Shown here: in pieces, positions 26,039 through 35,064 of the stretch | Numbering within the stretch: position 1 is the first letter of the stretch | Layout of the letters: each line of letters opens with the position of its first letter | Assembly: GCF_026125825.1 (NCBI RefSeq) | Contig: NZ_JAHCKK010000013.1 | Coordinates: 1 to 64,000 of the forward strand | DNA from: Hydrogenophaga sp. | GTDB taxonomy: Bacteria > Pseudomonadota > Gammaproteobacteria > Burkholderiales > Burkholderiaceae_C | Length of the DNA: 64,000 nt | Reading direction: 5' to 3' | The notes under the pieces: generated by a model | Seen by the model: the letters and a program-made list of their open reading frames with translations, nothing else | What the model was told of the DNA's origin: nothing | Databases searched by the model: none | Made by a program: the position numbers and the translations under genes

Positions 26039-26458
26039 TCAACCCGCCTTGGGGTACAGCACCATCTGCGTGCAGCGGAACAAGGCAATCGTCTTGCCCG
26101 TTTCGCGGTGCGTGACCACCGCGTCCCACACCTGCGTGGTGCGGCCCAGGTGGGCGGGCCTGGCCACGCAGTCGATGGTGCCCTCCAGCGCCGTGCCCAG
26201 GTGGTTGCTCTTGAGTTCGATGGTGGTGAAGCCCTGGGCCTCCTTGGGCAGGTTGGCCACGCAGCCATAGCCGCAGGCCGTGTCGGCCAGCGTGACCACG
26301 CTGCCCGCGTGCAGGAAGCCGTTGGGCGCCATGGTGTGGGGCTGCACGGCGAGCTCGGCGCGCACCTCCTGCGGGCTCACCTGCGTGAAAACCAGGCCGA
26401 GATGGCCCGGCAGTTTGCCCACGCCGCGCTGGTTGAATTGTTGGGTGAGATCGGTCAT
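26039..26458 (-). CDS. PaaI-family hotdog thioesterase
   Basis: A 139-residue acyl-CoA thioesterase of the PaaI type. MAPNGFLHAGSVVTLADTACGYG contains the HAG(G/S) and the following acidic residue of the active site. The ends ELKSNHLGTALEG and LYPKAG fit a single hotdog domain working as a tetramer. No phenylacetate degradation genes are in the window, so the substrate is open. It lies 26 bp downstream of the MATE gene on the same strand. Start ATG at 26458, after GGAGAC. Confidence 0.85.
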   Translation of the reverse strand: MTDLTQQFNQRGVGKLPGHLGLVFTQVSPQEVRAELAVQPHTMAPNGFLHAGSVVTLADTACGYGCVANLPKEAQGFTTIELKSNHLGTALEGTIDCVARPAHLGRTTQVWDAVVTHRETGKTIALFRCTQMVLYPKAG

Positions 26459-26484
26459 GCGGGGGTCTCCTGTGAAGATGGGGT

Positions 26485-27870
26485 TCAGCGCGTCCAGCTG
26501 CCCAGCCGGATCGCGATGGCGAGCGTGGAACCATAAACGACCAGGCTGAGCGCGACCACCGCGAACAGGCCGCTGGCCGAGGTCTGGAACACCTGCACGC
26601 AGAGCCAGCCGCCCACGATCAGGATGAGCAGGCGCCCCATGCTGCCCGCGAGCGGCCAGAACATGCGACCCGCACCCTGCGAGGCGAAGAACAGCGCCAG
26701 GCCCAGGCCGAAGAAGCCGTAGCAACCGCCCACGATGTTCAGGTAGCTCGCGCCGAAGGCCCGCACCGTGGCGTCCTGCGTGAAGAGGTTCATCCACAGC
26801 CCGGGCGCGATCGCGGTCGCCGCGCCGATGGCGCCCGTGATGGCCGCCACCACCGCGCCACCGGCCCAGGCCACGCGCACCGCGCGCGGGGCCTGCCCTG
26901 CGCCCATGTTGGTTGCCACCATCGCCGTCAGCGCGGTGCCAAAGCCGAACGCGATGGGCACCAGGATGTACTCCAGCCGCGCCGCCACGCCGTAGCCGGC
27001 AAGCGCCGCCGTGCCGTAGTGGCCCACGAATGCCGTGGCCACGGCGATGGAGGCGTTGCTGATCACCGGGCTGAGCGAAGCCGGCAGGCCCACGCGAAGG
27101 ACCTCGCGCCACAGCGACCACCGGGGCCACCAGGGCGTGCGCCCCAGGTGCACCGCGCCGTCGCGGCGCAACAGCCAGGCCACCATCACCAGCGCCGACA
27201 GCGCGTTCACCGTGAGGGTGCTCAGGGCCGCACCGGCCACGCCGATGCCCGGCACCGGGCCCCAGCCGAACACCAGCAACGGGCTCAGGCCCAGGTGCAG
27301 CAGCGCGGTGGCCACCAGCAACAGCGAGGGCAGCAGCATGTTGCCCGCGCCGCGCACCACGGCGGCCAGCACATTGGTGAACCAGATCACCGCCGCGCCC
27401 GCGAACAGCGCGTTCGAATACGCCAGCGCCGCCTCCAGCGCCGCACCACGGCCGCCCATGGCGGCGAAGATGCCGCGCCCGGCACCGAGCATGCCCACCA
27501 TGAACAGCGCGGCCAGCAGCGATGCGATCAGCAAGCTCTGCTGCGCCAGCCGGCCCGCCTCCTCCTGCCGGCCCGCGCCCAGCGCGCGCGCCACGGCCGC
27601 GGTGGTCGCGCCACCGATCCCGCCGGCCGACATCTGCAGCATCAGCATCGACAACGGGAACACCAGCGCGATGCCGGCGAGCGCGTCCGCACCCACCAGG
27701 CCGAGGATGTAGCCGTCGTAGCCGATCACGATGGTCATGGCGAACAGGCCCATCACATTGGGCGTGGCCAGCCGCAACAGCGTGGGCAGCAGCGGCGCGT
27801 GCAGCATCTGCTGCACACGGGTCTGGGCGGGGTCGGCGCGCGGCGCTTCGACGGGCAGGACGGCGCTCAT
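26485..27870 (-). CDS. MATE-family efflux transporter
   Basis: A 461-residue inner-membrane protein with about 12 transmembrane helices in two related halves. Early segments LATPNVMGLFAMTIVIGYDG and FPLSMLMLQMSAGGIGGATT, and the second-half VGLPASLSPVISNASI, fit the multidrug and toxic compound extrusion family. These are Na+ or H+ coupled exporters of cationic compounds. It is 13 bp downstream of the SDR gene and upstream of a PaaI thioesterase, so all three may be one TetR-controlled transcript. Start ATG at 27870 leaves a 30-residue cytosolic N-terminus. Confidence 0.9.
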   Translation of the reverse strand: MSAVLPVEAPRADPAQTRVQQMLHAPLLPTLLRLATPNVMGLFAMTIVIGYDGYILGLVGADALAGIALVFPLSMLMLQMSAGGIGGATTAAVARALGAGRQEEAGRLAQQSLLIASLLAALFMVGMLGAGRGIFAAMGGRGAALEAALAYSNALFAGAAVIWFTNVLAAVVRGAGNMLLPSLLLVATALLHLGLSPLLVFGWGPVPGIGVAGAALSTLTVNALSALVMVAWLLRRDGAVHLGRTPWWPRWSLWREVLRVGLPASLSPVISNASIAVATAFVGHYGTAALAGYGVAARLEYILVPIAFGFGTALTAMVATNMGAGQAPRAVRVAWAGGAVVAAITGAIGAATAIAPGLWMNLFTQDATVRAFGASYLNIVGGCYGFFGLGLALFFASQGAGRMFWPLAGSMGRLLILIVGGWLCVQVFQTSASGLFAVVALSLVVYGSTLAIAIRLGSWTR

Positions 27871-27883
27871 GGCGGGGCTCCGG

Positions 27884-28591
27884 TCACGCGCGCGCGTCGC
27901 GCAGGTAGACGCCCGGCTCGGCCGAGAGGCCACGCTTGACCTGTTGCGTCAGCTCGTCGGCCAACACTTCCTCCGCGCCCGCTTCCAGCGCCTCGAAGGC
28001 GCGGCGCACGATCGCCTCGGGCGTGGACTTGGGCATCTCGATGCCGCGCGTGAGGTCGGTGTCCACGAAACCCATGTGCAGGCCCAGCACCTGCGTGCCC
28101 TGCCCGCGCAGGTCGTGGCGCAACCCGTTCGTGAGCGCCCAGGCGGCGGACTTGCTCGCGCCGTACACCGACAGCATGGGCGAGTTGATCCAGCTCGCCA
28201 CCGACAGCACATTGAGCAGCGCGCCGCCGCCGTTGGCGGCCAGCACCGGCGCAAAGGCCTGGCTCACGCGCAGCAGGCCGAAGAAGTTCGTCTCCATGTG
28301 GGCGCGCGCCGAGGCTTCGCTGCCGTCGGCGAGGAAGCCCCCGAACGACGCGATGCCCGCGTTGTTGATCACCAGCGTCACGTCGCTGGCCAGGCGCGCC
28401 GCGGCGGACACCGCCGCCGGGTCGGTCACGTCCAGCGCGATCGGCTCCACGCCAGGCAGCGTCACGCTGGCCGGGTTGCGCGCCCCGGCGTACACCTTGC
28501 GCGCGCCGCGCGCCAGCGCCTCGCGCGCGAAGGCCAGGCCGATGCCCCGGTTGGCACCGGTGATGAGAACGGAAGCGTTGTGAAGCTGCAT
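27884..28591 (-). CDS. Short-chain dehydrogenase/reductase
   Basis: A 235-residue classical SDR. The cofactor motif is LITGANRGIG (residues 9-18), then LDVTDPAA, NNAGIAS, and the catalytic triad SVASW with YGASK (Tyr about 151, Lys 155). The substrate is unknown; NADP preference is suggested by ARKVYAGARN with arginines after the second strand. A perfect 18-bp palindrome lies 40-57 bp before the start and matches the palindrome beside the tetR gene, so it is the probable main target of that repressor. ATG at 28591 is preferred over a TTG two codons upstream. Confidence 0.9.
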   Translation of the reverse strand: MQLHNASVLITGANRGIGLAFAREALARGARKVYAGARNPASVTLPGVEPIALDVTDPAAVSAAARLASDVTLVINNAGIASFGGFLADGSEASARAHMETNFFGLLRVSQAFAPVLAANGGGALLNVLSVASWINSPMLSVYGASKSAAWALTNGLRHDLRGQGTQVLGLHMGFVDTDLTRGIEMPKSTPEAIVRRAFEALEAGAEEVLADELTQQVKRGLSAEPGVYLRDARA

Positions 28592-28630
28592 GGTCAAGGT
28601 CCAGTCAATGAAAGAAGGGAGAAAGGTTGG

Positions 28631-28648
28631 ATATGACGATCGTCATAT
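28631..28648. promoter_or_regulatory. TetR-type operator upstream of the SDR gene
   Basis: ATATGACGATCGTCATAT is an 18-bp perfect palindrome 40 bp before the SDR start, where it would overlap the promoter. The core differs at only two symmetric bases from the palindrome beside the tetR gene at 29314-29333. Confidence 0.8.
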
Positions 28649-28695
28649 TGGTGGGCGAAGAAAAACGGATCGCATGAACAACGAGGGGCAGCGCT

Positions 28696-29292
28696 TCAGG
28701 CCGAAGAGGAGGAAGACCTGTCGTGCTGCGCCAGCAGGAGGCGGCGGTTGTCGGCCAGCAGGGCCTGGCCCTCGGCGTTGTCGCCCAGGGTGCGCGCCAG
28801 CTGCAGCGCGCCCACCATCTGGCTGGCGATGGCGGCGGCCAGACCCGGGGCCGCGCCCTCGGGCAGCGCCTTCTCCACCACCGCCACCAGCCCGCGCACG
28901 CGGGCGGCCGCCGCCGCCCGCACGTCGGGCGACTGGCGCGGCATTTCCGACACCAGGGCCGCGACCGCGCAGCCGTTCTCGGTGCCGCTGAGGTGGCGCT
29001 CCGACAGGTAGCCTTCCACCAGCGCGCGAAACGGGCTCGCGCCCTCGGCCTCGCGCGCTGCATTGCCCTTGGCCATGCGCGCCGCGCTCTGCTGCCCGGC
29101 GTGCGCCAGCGCCTCGGCCAGCAGCGCGTCGCGCGAGGCGAAGTGGGCGTAGAAGCCGCCGTGGGTGAGGCCCGCTTCTTTCATGATGTCGGCCACGCCC
29201 ACACCCTGGAAGCCGGCGCGCCGGATCGCCCGCGCTGCGGTCTCGACGATGCGCTCGTGGGTGAGGGCCTTGCGGTTGGGGGCGATTTCCAT
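28696..29292 (-). CDS. TetR/AcrR-family transcriptional repressor
   Basis: A 198-residue regulator. The HTH spans about residues 12-60: ERIVETAARAIRRAGFQGV, then VADIMKEAGLTHGGFYAHFASRDAL, the hallmark of the family. The C-terminal ligand domain includes GCAVAALVSEM, as in YxaF/LmrA-like members that respond to small aromatic or electrophilic compounds. It lies upstream of and on the same strand as the SDR-MATE-PaaI genes. The palindrome at 29314-29333 sits 22 bases before its start, predicting autorepression. Confidence 0.9.
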   Translation of the reverse strand: MEIAPNRKALTHERIVETAARAIRRAGFQGVGVADIMKEAGLTHGGFYAHFASRDALLAEALAHAGQQSAARMAKGNAAREAEGASPFRALVEGYLSERHLSGTENGCAVAALVSEMPRQSPDVRAAAAARVRGLVAVVEKALPEGAAPGLAAAIASQMVGALQLARTLGDNAEGQALLADNRRLLLAQHDRSSSSSA

Positions 29293-29313
29293 GGTGGCGC
29301 GATTCTAGCCAGA

Positions 29314-29333
29314 AATATGATGATCATCATATT
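29314..29333. promoter_or_regulatory. TetR-type operator upstream of the tetR gene
   Basis: AATATGATGATCATCATATT is a perfect 20-bp palindrome located 22 bases before the tetR start, in the gap with the divergent lysR gene. Its core ATATGATGATCATCATAT matches the SDR operator except for the symmetric C/T and G/A change. Confidence 0.8.
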
Positions 29334-29389
29334 GCTCCCGATCAACGGCACCGCCGCGCCCGGCCCCGGCGCCCATGCGATCATCCGGG

Positions 29390-29408
29390 CCATCACGATG
29401 TGTGATGG
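29390..29408. promoter_or_regulatory. LysR operator, first copy (upstream of the lysR start)
   Basis: CCATCAC (29390-29396), centre GATGT, GTGATGG (29402-29408): perfect 7-bp arms. The same core CATCACGAT-NN-GTGATG recurs at 30374-30390 before tcuA. It lies about 20 bases upstream of the GTG start, so binding would affect the lysR gene itself. Confidence 0.7.
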
Positions 29409-29428
29409 CAAACAACCTCGGAGGCGCT

Positions 29429-30388
29429 GTGGAACTGCGACAACTGCGCTACTTCGTGCGGGTGGTGGAACTGGGCTCCATGGGCCGGGCCGCGATCGAC
29501 CTGGACCTCGTGCAGTCCGCCCTGAGCCAGCAGATCAGCCGCCTGGAGAGCGAGCTCAGCACCCGCCTGCTGCAGCGCACGCCGCGCGGCGTGGTGCCCA
29601 CCGACGCCGGTGCCGCCTTCTTCCGCGAAGCCCAGCTCACCTTGCGCCATGCCGCCCAGGCCGTGCGCGCTGCGCAACAGGCGCGCCTTTCGGGCACCGT
29701 CAGCGTGGGCCTGGCGCCCACGACCGCCGCCATGCTCGGCCTGCCGTTGATCCAGGCCATGCAGGCACGCTATCCGGACGTGCGCCTGCACATGGTGGAG
29801 AGCATGTCCGGCCACCTCGCGGCCATGCTCAACGCGCGCGAACTCGACCTGGCCGTGCTGTTCGACGCCCGCCTGCAGGCCCAGCCCGACGGCCGCGGTA
29901 GCCGCCTCTGGCAGGTGCTGCCCCTGCTGTCGGAGGATTTGTTCCTGATCTCGCCGCGGCGCGATCACGAGCCGCGCCCGTCCCACATGCGCCTGGCCGA
30001 CCTCGCCGACGAGCCGCTCATCCTGCCCACCGGCCCGCATGGCCTGCGCAGCGCGCTGGACACCGCCTTTGCCCAGGCCGGCGTCGTCCCGCGCGTGGTG
30101 CTGGAAGTGGATTCGCTCTCGCTGGTGATGCGGGCGGTGGACGCAGGGCTGGGCGCCACCCTGCAGCCGCGCGCCGCCGTGGGCCCCGGGCCGCAGGCCG
30201 CCGGGCGCTACACGCTCGTGCGCATCGACGATCCGCAGGCCAGCCGCGTCAACCTGCTGTGCAGCCTGTCCGAGGACGAGCTCTCGCCCGCCGCCCTGGC
30301 CACCCGGATCGTGATCCGCGACACCCTTCAGGCCCTGGTGCAGGAAGGCCACTGGCCGGGTACCCAGCTCTGGCATCACGATCCGTGA
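29429..30388 (+). CDS. LysR-type regulator of the tricarballylate genes
   Basis: A 319-residue LysR-type regulator. The HTH is in the first 60 residues: LRQLRYFVRVVELGSMGRAA, then SALSQQISRLESELSTRLLQRT. The substrate-binding domain follows from about residue 90. A GTG at 29429 preceded by GGAGG is taken as the start because the family usually begins a few residues before LRQLRYF; ATG at 29405 is an alternative. It precedes tcuAB in the same direction, and TcuR of Salmonella is also LysR-type, so tricarballylate or a related tricarboxylate is the likely inducer. Confidence 0.85.
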   Translation: MELRQLRYFVRVVELGSMGRAAIDLDLVQSALSQQISRLESELSTRLLQRTPRGVVPTDAGAAFFREAQLTLRHAAQAVRAAQQARLSGTVSVGLAPTTAAMLGLPLIQAMQARYPDVRLHMVESMSGHLAAMLNARELDLAVLFDARLQAQPDGRGSRLWQVLPLLSEDLFLISPRRDHEPRPSHMRLADLADEPLILPTGPHGLRSALDTAFAQAGVVPRVVLEVDSLSLVMRAVDAGLGATLQPRAAVGPGPQAAGRYTLVRIDDPQASRVNLLCSLSEDELSPAALATRIVIRDTLQALVQEGHWPGTQLWHHDP

Positions 30389-30392
30389 TGCC
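30372..30392. promoter_or_regulatory. LysR operator, second copy (upstream of tcuA)
   Basis: GGCATCAC (30372-30379), centre GATCC, GTGATGCC (30385-30392): perfect 8-bp arms. It overlaps the stop codon of the lysR gene and lies about 20 bases before the -35 of the tcuA promoter, a position suited to activation. Confidence 0.75.
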
Positions 30393-30410
30393 CCCATGCC
30401 GCCGATGAGC

Positions 30411-30439
30411 TTCACCGGCGACCCTTTGCTCCCTACAGT
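30411..30439 (+). promoter_or_regulatory. Sigma-70-like promoter of tcuAB
   Basis: TTCACC (30411-30416) and TACAGT (30434-30439) are separated by exactly 17 bases. The palindromic LysR operator is immediately upstream. The tcuA ribosome-binding site GAGGAG is at 30473-30478. Confidence 0.6.
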
Positions 30440-30484
30440 GCGCACCATGGCCGGGCGTTCCCGGCAAGCCGTGAGGAGCGATCT

Positions 30485-31903
30485 TTGTTGGAACAACCCG
30501 ATGTCCTGGTGATCGGCGGCGGCAACGCCGCCTTGTGCGCCGCCCTGATGGCGCGCGAAGCCGGCGCCAGCGTGCTGCTGCTGGAAGCCGCGCCGCGCGA
30601 ATGGCGGGGCGGCAACTCCGGCCACACCCGCAACCTGCGCTGCATGCACGACGCGCCGCAGGACGTGCTGGTCGAGGCCTACCCCGAAGAAGAGTTCTGG
30701 CAAGACCTGCTCAAGGTCACCGGCGGCCAGACCAACGAACACCTGGCGCGCCTGACCATCCGCGCCTCCTCCACCTGCCGCGACTGGATGCGAAAGCACG
30801 GCGTGCACTTCCAGCCGCCGCTCTCGGGCGCGCTGCACGTCGCGCGCACCAACGCCTTCTTCATGGGCGGCGGCAAGGCCCTGGTCAACGCCTACTACCG
30901 CAGCGCCGAAAAGCTCGGCGTGCGCGTGCGCTACGAAACGCCGGTGGAGCGCATCGAGCTCGACAACGGCCGCTTCGTCGCCGCGCTCACGCGCAGCGGC
31001 GAACGCATCACCGCCCGCAGCTGCGTGCTCGCCGCCGGCGGCTTCGAGTCCGACCGCGCCTGGCTGCGCGAAGCCTGGGGCCAGAACGAGCGGGGCGAAT
31101 GGCCGGCCGACAACTTCCTCATCCGCGGCACGGCCTACAACCAGGGCGTGCTGCTCAAGCACCTGCTCGACGACCACGGCGCCGACCGCATTGGCGACCC
31201 CACGCAGGCCCACATGGTCGCCATCGACGCGCGCGCGCCTTTGTACGACGGTGGCATCTGCACCCGCATCGACTGCGTCTCGCTCGGCGTGGTGGTCAAC
31301 AGCGAAGCGCGCCGCTTCTACGACGAAGGCGAAGACTTCTGGCCCAAACGCTACGCCATCTGGGGCCGGCTGGTTGCCCAGCAGCCGCAGCAAATCGGCT
31401 ACTCCATCATCGACAGCAAGGCCATCGGCCGCTTCATGCCCCCCGTCTTCCCCGGTGTGAAAGCCGACACCCTGCCCGAGCTCGCGCGCCAGCTCGGCCT
31501 GAACGAATCCACCTTCATGCAGACCCTGAACGACTACAACGCCGCCTGCCGCGTCGGCAGCTTCGACCACACCGCGCTCGACGACTGCCACACCGAAGGC
31601 GTGGTGCCGGCCAAGACCCACTGGGCCCGCCCCATCGACACCGCGCCCTTCTACGGGTACGCGCTGCGCCCCGGCATCACCTTCACCTACCTCGGCCTGC
31701 GCACCGACGACACCGCCGCCGTGCGCTTTCACGACCAGCCCAGCCCCAACCTCTTCGTGGCCGGCGAGATGATGGCCGGCAACGTGCTCGGCAAGGGCTA
31801 CACCGCCGGGGTGGGCATGTCCATCGGCACCGCCTTCGGCCGCATCGCCGGCACGAACGCCGCCAAGGCCGCCGTGAAGGGAGCGCAGCATGCAAGCGCT
31901 TGA
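30485..31903 (+). CDS. tcuA: FAD-dependent tricarballylate dehydrogenase TcuA
   Basis: A flavoprotein of about 472 residues. The FAD motif [17 protein letters not shown] is at the N-terminus, and the C-terminal part carries [24 protein letters not shown], typical of the fumarate reductase/TcuA fold. TcuA oxidises tricarballylate to cis-aconitate. The start is a TTG (30485 or 30488) six bases after GAGGAG, since no ATG fits the N-terminal motif. It overlaps tcuB by 14 bases. Broader 'fumarate reductase-like' activity is possible, but the partner TcuB makes the tricarballylate assignment firm. Confidence 0.88.
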   Translation: MLEQPDVLVIGGGNAALCAALMAREAGASVLLLEAAPREWRGGNSGHTRNLRCMHDAPQDVLVEAYPEEEFWQDLLKVTGGQTNEHLARLTIRASSTCRDWMRKHGVHFQPPLSGALHVARTNAFFMGGGKALVNAYYRSAEKLGVRVRYETPVERIELDNGRFVAALTRSGERITARSCVLAAGGFESDRAWLREAWGQNERGEWPADNFLIRGTAYNQGVLLKHLLDDHGADRIGDPTQAHMVAIDARAPLYDGGICTRIDCVSLGVVVNSEARRFYDEGEDFWPKRYAIWGRLVAQQPQQIGYSIIDSKAIGRFMPPVFPGVKADTLPELARQLGLNESTFMQTLNDYNAACRVGSFDHTALDDCHTEGVVPAKTHWARPIDTAPFYGYALRPGITFTYLGLRTDDTAAVRFHDQPSPNLFVAGEMMAGNVLGKGYTAGVGMSIGTAFGRIAGTNAAKAAVKGAQHASA

Positions 31904-33062
31904 AGCCCTCGCCCGCGACGCGCGCGCGCTCGCCCAGGGCGACATCGTGCTCTCGGCACCTGAAACCGAAGCGGCGCGCCAGATGCAGATCTGCAACGCC
32001 TGCCGCTACTGCGAAGGCTTCTGCGCCGTCTTCCCCGCCATGACGCGCCGGCTCGAATTCGGCAAGGCCGACATCCACTTCCTCGCCAACCTCTGCCACA
32101 ACTGCGGTGCCTGCCTGCACGCCTGCCAGTACGCACCGCCGCACGAATTCGCCGTCAACGTGCCCAAGGCCATGGCCGAGGTGCGTGGGCAGACCTACGC
32201 CGACTACGCCTGGCCACCCGCGCTGGGCCGGCTCTACCAGCGCAACGGTCTCACGCTCAGCGTCGCGCTCGCCGCAGGCCTGGCGCTCTTCCTGCTGCTC
32301 GCCGTCGCCCTCAAAGGCAGCCTGTGGCCCAGCGACCTGGGCGGCAACTTCTACAACCTCTTCCCGCACAACCTGCTCGTCGGCCTGTTTGCGCCGGTGT
32401 TCCTGTTCGTGGTGTTCGCGCTCGGCATGGGCGTCACCCGCTTCTGGCGCGACGTGACCCCCGCCACCAGCGGCGCACCGCTGAGCCTGCCCGCCACCAC
32501 CGAAGCCACGCACGACGCATTGCGCCTCAAGTACCTCGATGGCGGCCACGGCGACGGTTGCCACAACGAAGACGACGCCTACACGCTCTCACGCCGCCGC
32601 TACCACCACCTCACCTTCTACGGCTTCCTGCTCTGCTTCGCCGCCACCAGCGTGGCCACGCTCTACCACTACGTGTTCGGCTGGGTCGCGCCCTACGAGC
32701 TGCCCAGCCTGCCCAAGCTGCTCGGCGTCGTCGGTGGCGTGAGCCTGCTCATGGGCACCGCCGGCCTGTGGCGCCTGAACCGGCGCCGCCACCCGCTGCA
32801 CGGCGACCTGGCGCAAAAGCCCATGGACCTGGGCTTCATCGCCCTGCTCTTCCTCACCAGCGCCACCGGCCTGGCGCTGTGGCTCGCGCGCGGCACACCG
32901 GCCCTGGCGGTCATGCTCTGCCTGCACCTGGGCGCGGTCATGGCCCTGTTCGCCACCCTGCCCTACGGCAAGTTCGCGCACGGCGTGTTCCGCACGGCCT
33001 CGCTGCTGCGGTTTGCGGTGGAGAAGCGGCAACCCAATCCCGTGGGCTTGAGCGCGGACTGA
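31890..33062 (+). CDS. tcuB: Tricarballylate utilisation 4Fe-4S membrane protein TcuB
   Basis: A 390-residue protein that reoxidises the TcuA flavin and passes electrons to the quinone pool. Two 4Fe-4S clusters are set by C35, C38, C41, C45 ([11 protein letters not shown]) and C69, C72, C75, C79 ([11 protein letters not shown]). The remainder has about six hydrophobic segments with several histidines that may bind haem. The ATG lies inside the end of tcuA, so translation is coupled. Confidence 0.92.
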   Translation: MQALEALARDARALAQGDIVLSAPETEAARQMQICNACRYCEGFCAVFPAMTRRLEFGKADIHFLANLCHNCGACLHACQYAPPHEFAVNVPKAMAEVRGQTYADYAWPPALGRLYQRNGLTLSVALAAGLALFLLLAVALKGSLWPSDLGGNFYNLFPHNLLVGLFAPVFLFVVFALGMGVTRFWRDVTPATSGAPLSLPATTEATHDALRLKYLDGGHGDGCHNEDDAYTLSRRRYHHLTFYGFLLCFAATSVATLYHYVFGWVAPYELPSLPKLLGVVGGVSLLMGTAGLWRLNRRRHPLHGDLAQKPMDLGFIALLFLTSATGLALWLARGTPALAVMLCLHLGAVMALFATLPYGKFAHGVFRTASLLRFAVEKRQPNPVGLSAD

Positions 33063-33093
33063 ATTTCCCCCACCCCAGAAAGAAGACCCCACG

Positions 33094-34068
33094 ATGAACA
33101 AACGACAACTGCTGTGGGCCACCGTGCTCGCGACCGCCACCCTGGCGCTCGGTCATGCGCAGGCCCAGGACTTTCCACCCAAGAAACCGGTCACGCTGGT
33201 GGTGGGTTTTGCGGCCGGCGGAGCCGCCGATGCGGCCGCCCGCCTGATCGCGAAAAAGCTGGCGACCAACATCGGCCAGTCGGTGGTGGTCGACAACAAG
33301 GGCGGCGCGGGGGGCAACATCGCCCACCAGTTCGTCGCCAACGCGGCGCCCGACGGAACAGTGCTGCTGTTCGGGTCGATCGGACCGCTGACCATCGCAC
33401 CGCACCTGATGAAGCTGCCCTACGACCCGTTCAAAGACCTGGCCCCCGTCTCCGGCGGCGTGAACTTTCCGAACGTCCTGGTGGCGCGCAAAGGCTTGGG
33501 GGTGAGGACCCTGGCCGAATTCGTGGCGCTCGAAAAGAAAAAGCCAGGCAGTCTGGACTTCGCCTCCACGGGCGCCGGCTCCGCCTCGCACCTCGCCGGT
33601 GAACTCTTCAACCAGCGCGCTGGCATCAACATGGTCCACGTTCCCTACAAGGGCGGCGCGCCCGCGCTGCAGGACCTGCTCGGCGAGCGCGTCGCTTCCT
33701 ACTTCTCGGCCCCACCGACGGCCTTGCCGCACATCGAAACCGGCAAACTTGTGCCGCTGGCCACCACGGGGCCGACCCGGCCGGCCTATCTGCCTAACAT
33801 CCCCACCGTCGCCGAAGTCGGTTACCCTGGCTTCGAAGCGCTGAACTGGTATGCCTTCGTGGCCCCGGGCAAGACCCCCGTGGCCCTGCTCGACCGCTGG
33901 AACCAGGAGATCGTCAAGGCCCTCAACGACGCCGAGGTGAAGGCCGCCCTCAACGAACACGGCCTCACGCCCCAACCCACCAGCCGTGCCGAGCTCACTG
34001 AGTTCATGAAGAAAGAAGACGCGAAGTGGGGTGCGATCGTGCGCGAGCGCAAGATCACGGCGAACTGA
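33094..34068 (+). CDS. Bug-type tripartite tricarboxylate transporter receptor
   Basis: A 324-residue periplasmic binding protein. The signal peptide runs to about residue 26 (MNKRQLLWATVLATATLALG). PVTLVVGFAAGGAADAAARLIA, VVVDNKGGAGGNIA and HVPYKGGAPALQDLLGE are typical of Bug (TctC) receptors. It follows tcuB by 31 bp and likely captures tricarballylate or citrate-like acids. In Salmonella the uptake protein is the MFS carrier TcuC, so this cluster uses another transporter type. Matching TctA/TctB membrane genes are not in the window. Confidence 0.92.
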   Translation: MNKRQLLWATVLATATLALGHAQAQDFPPKKPVTLVVGFAAGGAADAAARLIAKKLATNIGQSVVVDNKGGAGGNIAHQFVANAAPDGTVLLFGSIGPLTIAPHLMKLPYDPFKDLAPVSGGVNFPNVLVARKGLGVRTLAEFVALEKKKPGSLDFASTGAGSASHLAGELFNQRAGINMVHVPYKGGAPALQDLLGERVASYFSAPPTALPHIETGKLVPLATTGPTRPAYLPNIPTVAEVGYPGFEALNWYAFVAPGKTPVALLDRWNQEIVKALNDAEVKAALNEHGLTPQPTSRAELTEFMKKEDAKWGAIVRERKITAN

Positions 34069-34086
34069 GGCGCAGAGCCGCGGCGC

Positions 34087-35022
34087 TCAGATCAGGTTCA
34101 CGCCGCGCCAGGCCCCGCTCGCCACCAGGTCCTTCACCGTCTCCCGCAACTCCGCGCGCACCGCCGCCGCCGCGGGCGTGAGCCGGTCGGCCACCACCGA
34201 AAACAGGTAGTTCGGCCGCTTCATGTCGGCGTCGGAAAACGCCAGCGTGCGCCAGTCCTTGCGCATCTGGCCTTCGAGCAGCGCGGCCGACATGGGCTTG
34301 ATGGTCGCCCCCATGCCGTCGCGCACGCAGGTCATCAGCAGCGAGAGCGAATCGATCTCGGCCACGATGCGCGTGGTCAGGTTGCGCCGTTCGAACTCGG
34401 CGGAGATCAGGCGGCGCAGGCCGTGGATGCCGGTGGGCAGGATCAGCGGCAGCTCGGCCGTCTCCGCGAAGCTGAGCTTGATGCGCCGGGGCGCCACCAG
34501 ATCGCTGTCACCGGGCAGCATCACGAACAGTTCCTCCTCCACCAGCGGTTCGGCGGGCAGGTCGGGCACGGCATCGCGGCTGAAGAGGATGGCCAGGTCC
34601 AGCTGGCCCAGCCGCATCATCTGCGCCAGGTGACCGCTCATGCCCTCCACCACGTTGAGCACGATGCCCGGGTACTTCTCGCGGATGCGGCGCATGAAGG
34701 GCACGCCCACCGCGCACACCGTGGTCGCCGCCAGGCCCACCGACACCATGCCGTGCACCGTGCCAGGCTCCTGCCGCGCGATGGACAGCGCCTGGTCGAG
34801 CTGGCGCAGCATGAAGCGCGCGTGGTGGTGCAGGGCCGCGCCGTTCTCGGTCGGCGTCACACCCTTGGCGGTGCGGATCAGCAGCGGCTTGCCCACCTCG
34901 GCTTCGAGCTTGGCCACGTGCTGGCTCAGCGCCGGCTGCGCGATGTAGAGCTGGCGCGAGGCCTTGGCCAGGCTGCCGCTTTCCACGATCTGCACGAAGT
35001 ACTTGAGTTGTCGCAGGTCCAT
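34087..35022 (-). CDS. LysR-type regulator divergent from the Liv-like operon
   Basis: A 311-residue LysR-type regulator starting MDLRQLKYFVQIVESGSLAKAS, with HTH continuing AQPALSQHVAKLEAEVG. The effector domain includes VNVEGMSGHLAQ-like and LPTGIHGLRRLI segments, shared with the regulator of the tcu genes, which suggests they are related paralogues. It is divergent from the ABC transporter operon at 35176, with a T-N11-A box in between. Start at 35022 is supported by the canonical N-terminus. Confidence 0.92.
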   Translation of the reverse strand: MDLRQLKYFVQIVESGSLAKASRQLYIAQPALSQHVAKLEAEVGKPLLIRTAKGVTPTENGAALHHHARFMLRQLDQALSIARQEPGTVHGMVSVGLAATTVCAVGVPFMRRIREKYPGIVLNVVEGMSGHLAQMMRLGQLDLAILFSRDAVPDLPAEPLVEEELFVMLPGDSDLVAPRRIKLSFAETAELPLILPTGIHGLRRLISAEFERRNLTTRIVAEIDSLSLLMTCVRDGMGATIKPMSAALLEGQMRKDWRTLAFSDADMKRPNYLFSVVADRLTPAAAAVRAELRETVKDLVASGAWRGVNLI

Positions 35023-35064
35023 GCCGTTGTCTCCGTTGGGGAGCGCCAAGCATAGTGGAAACGC

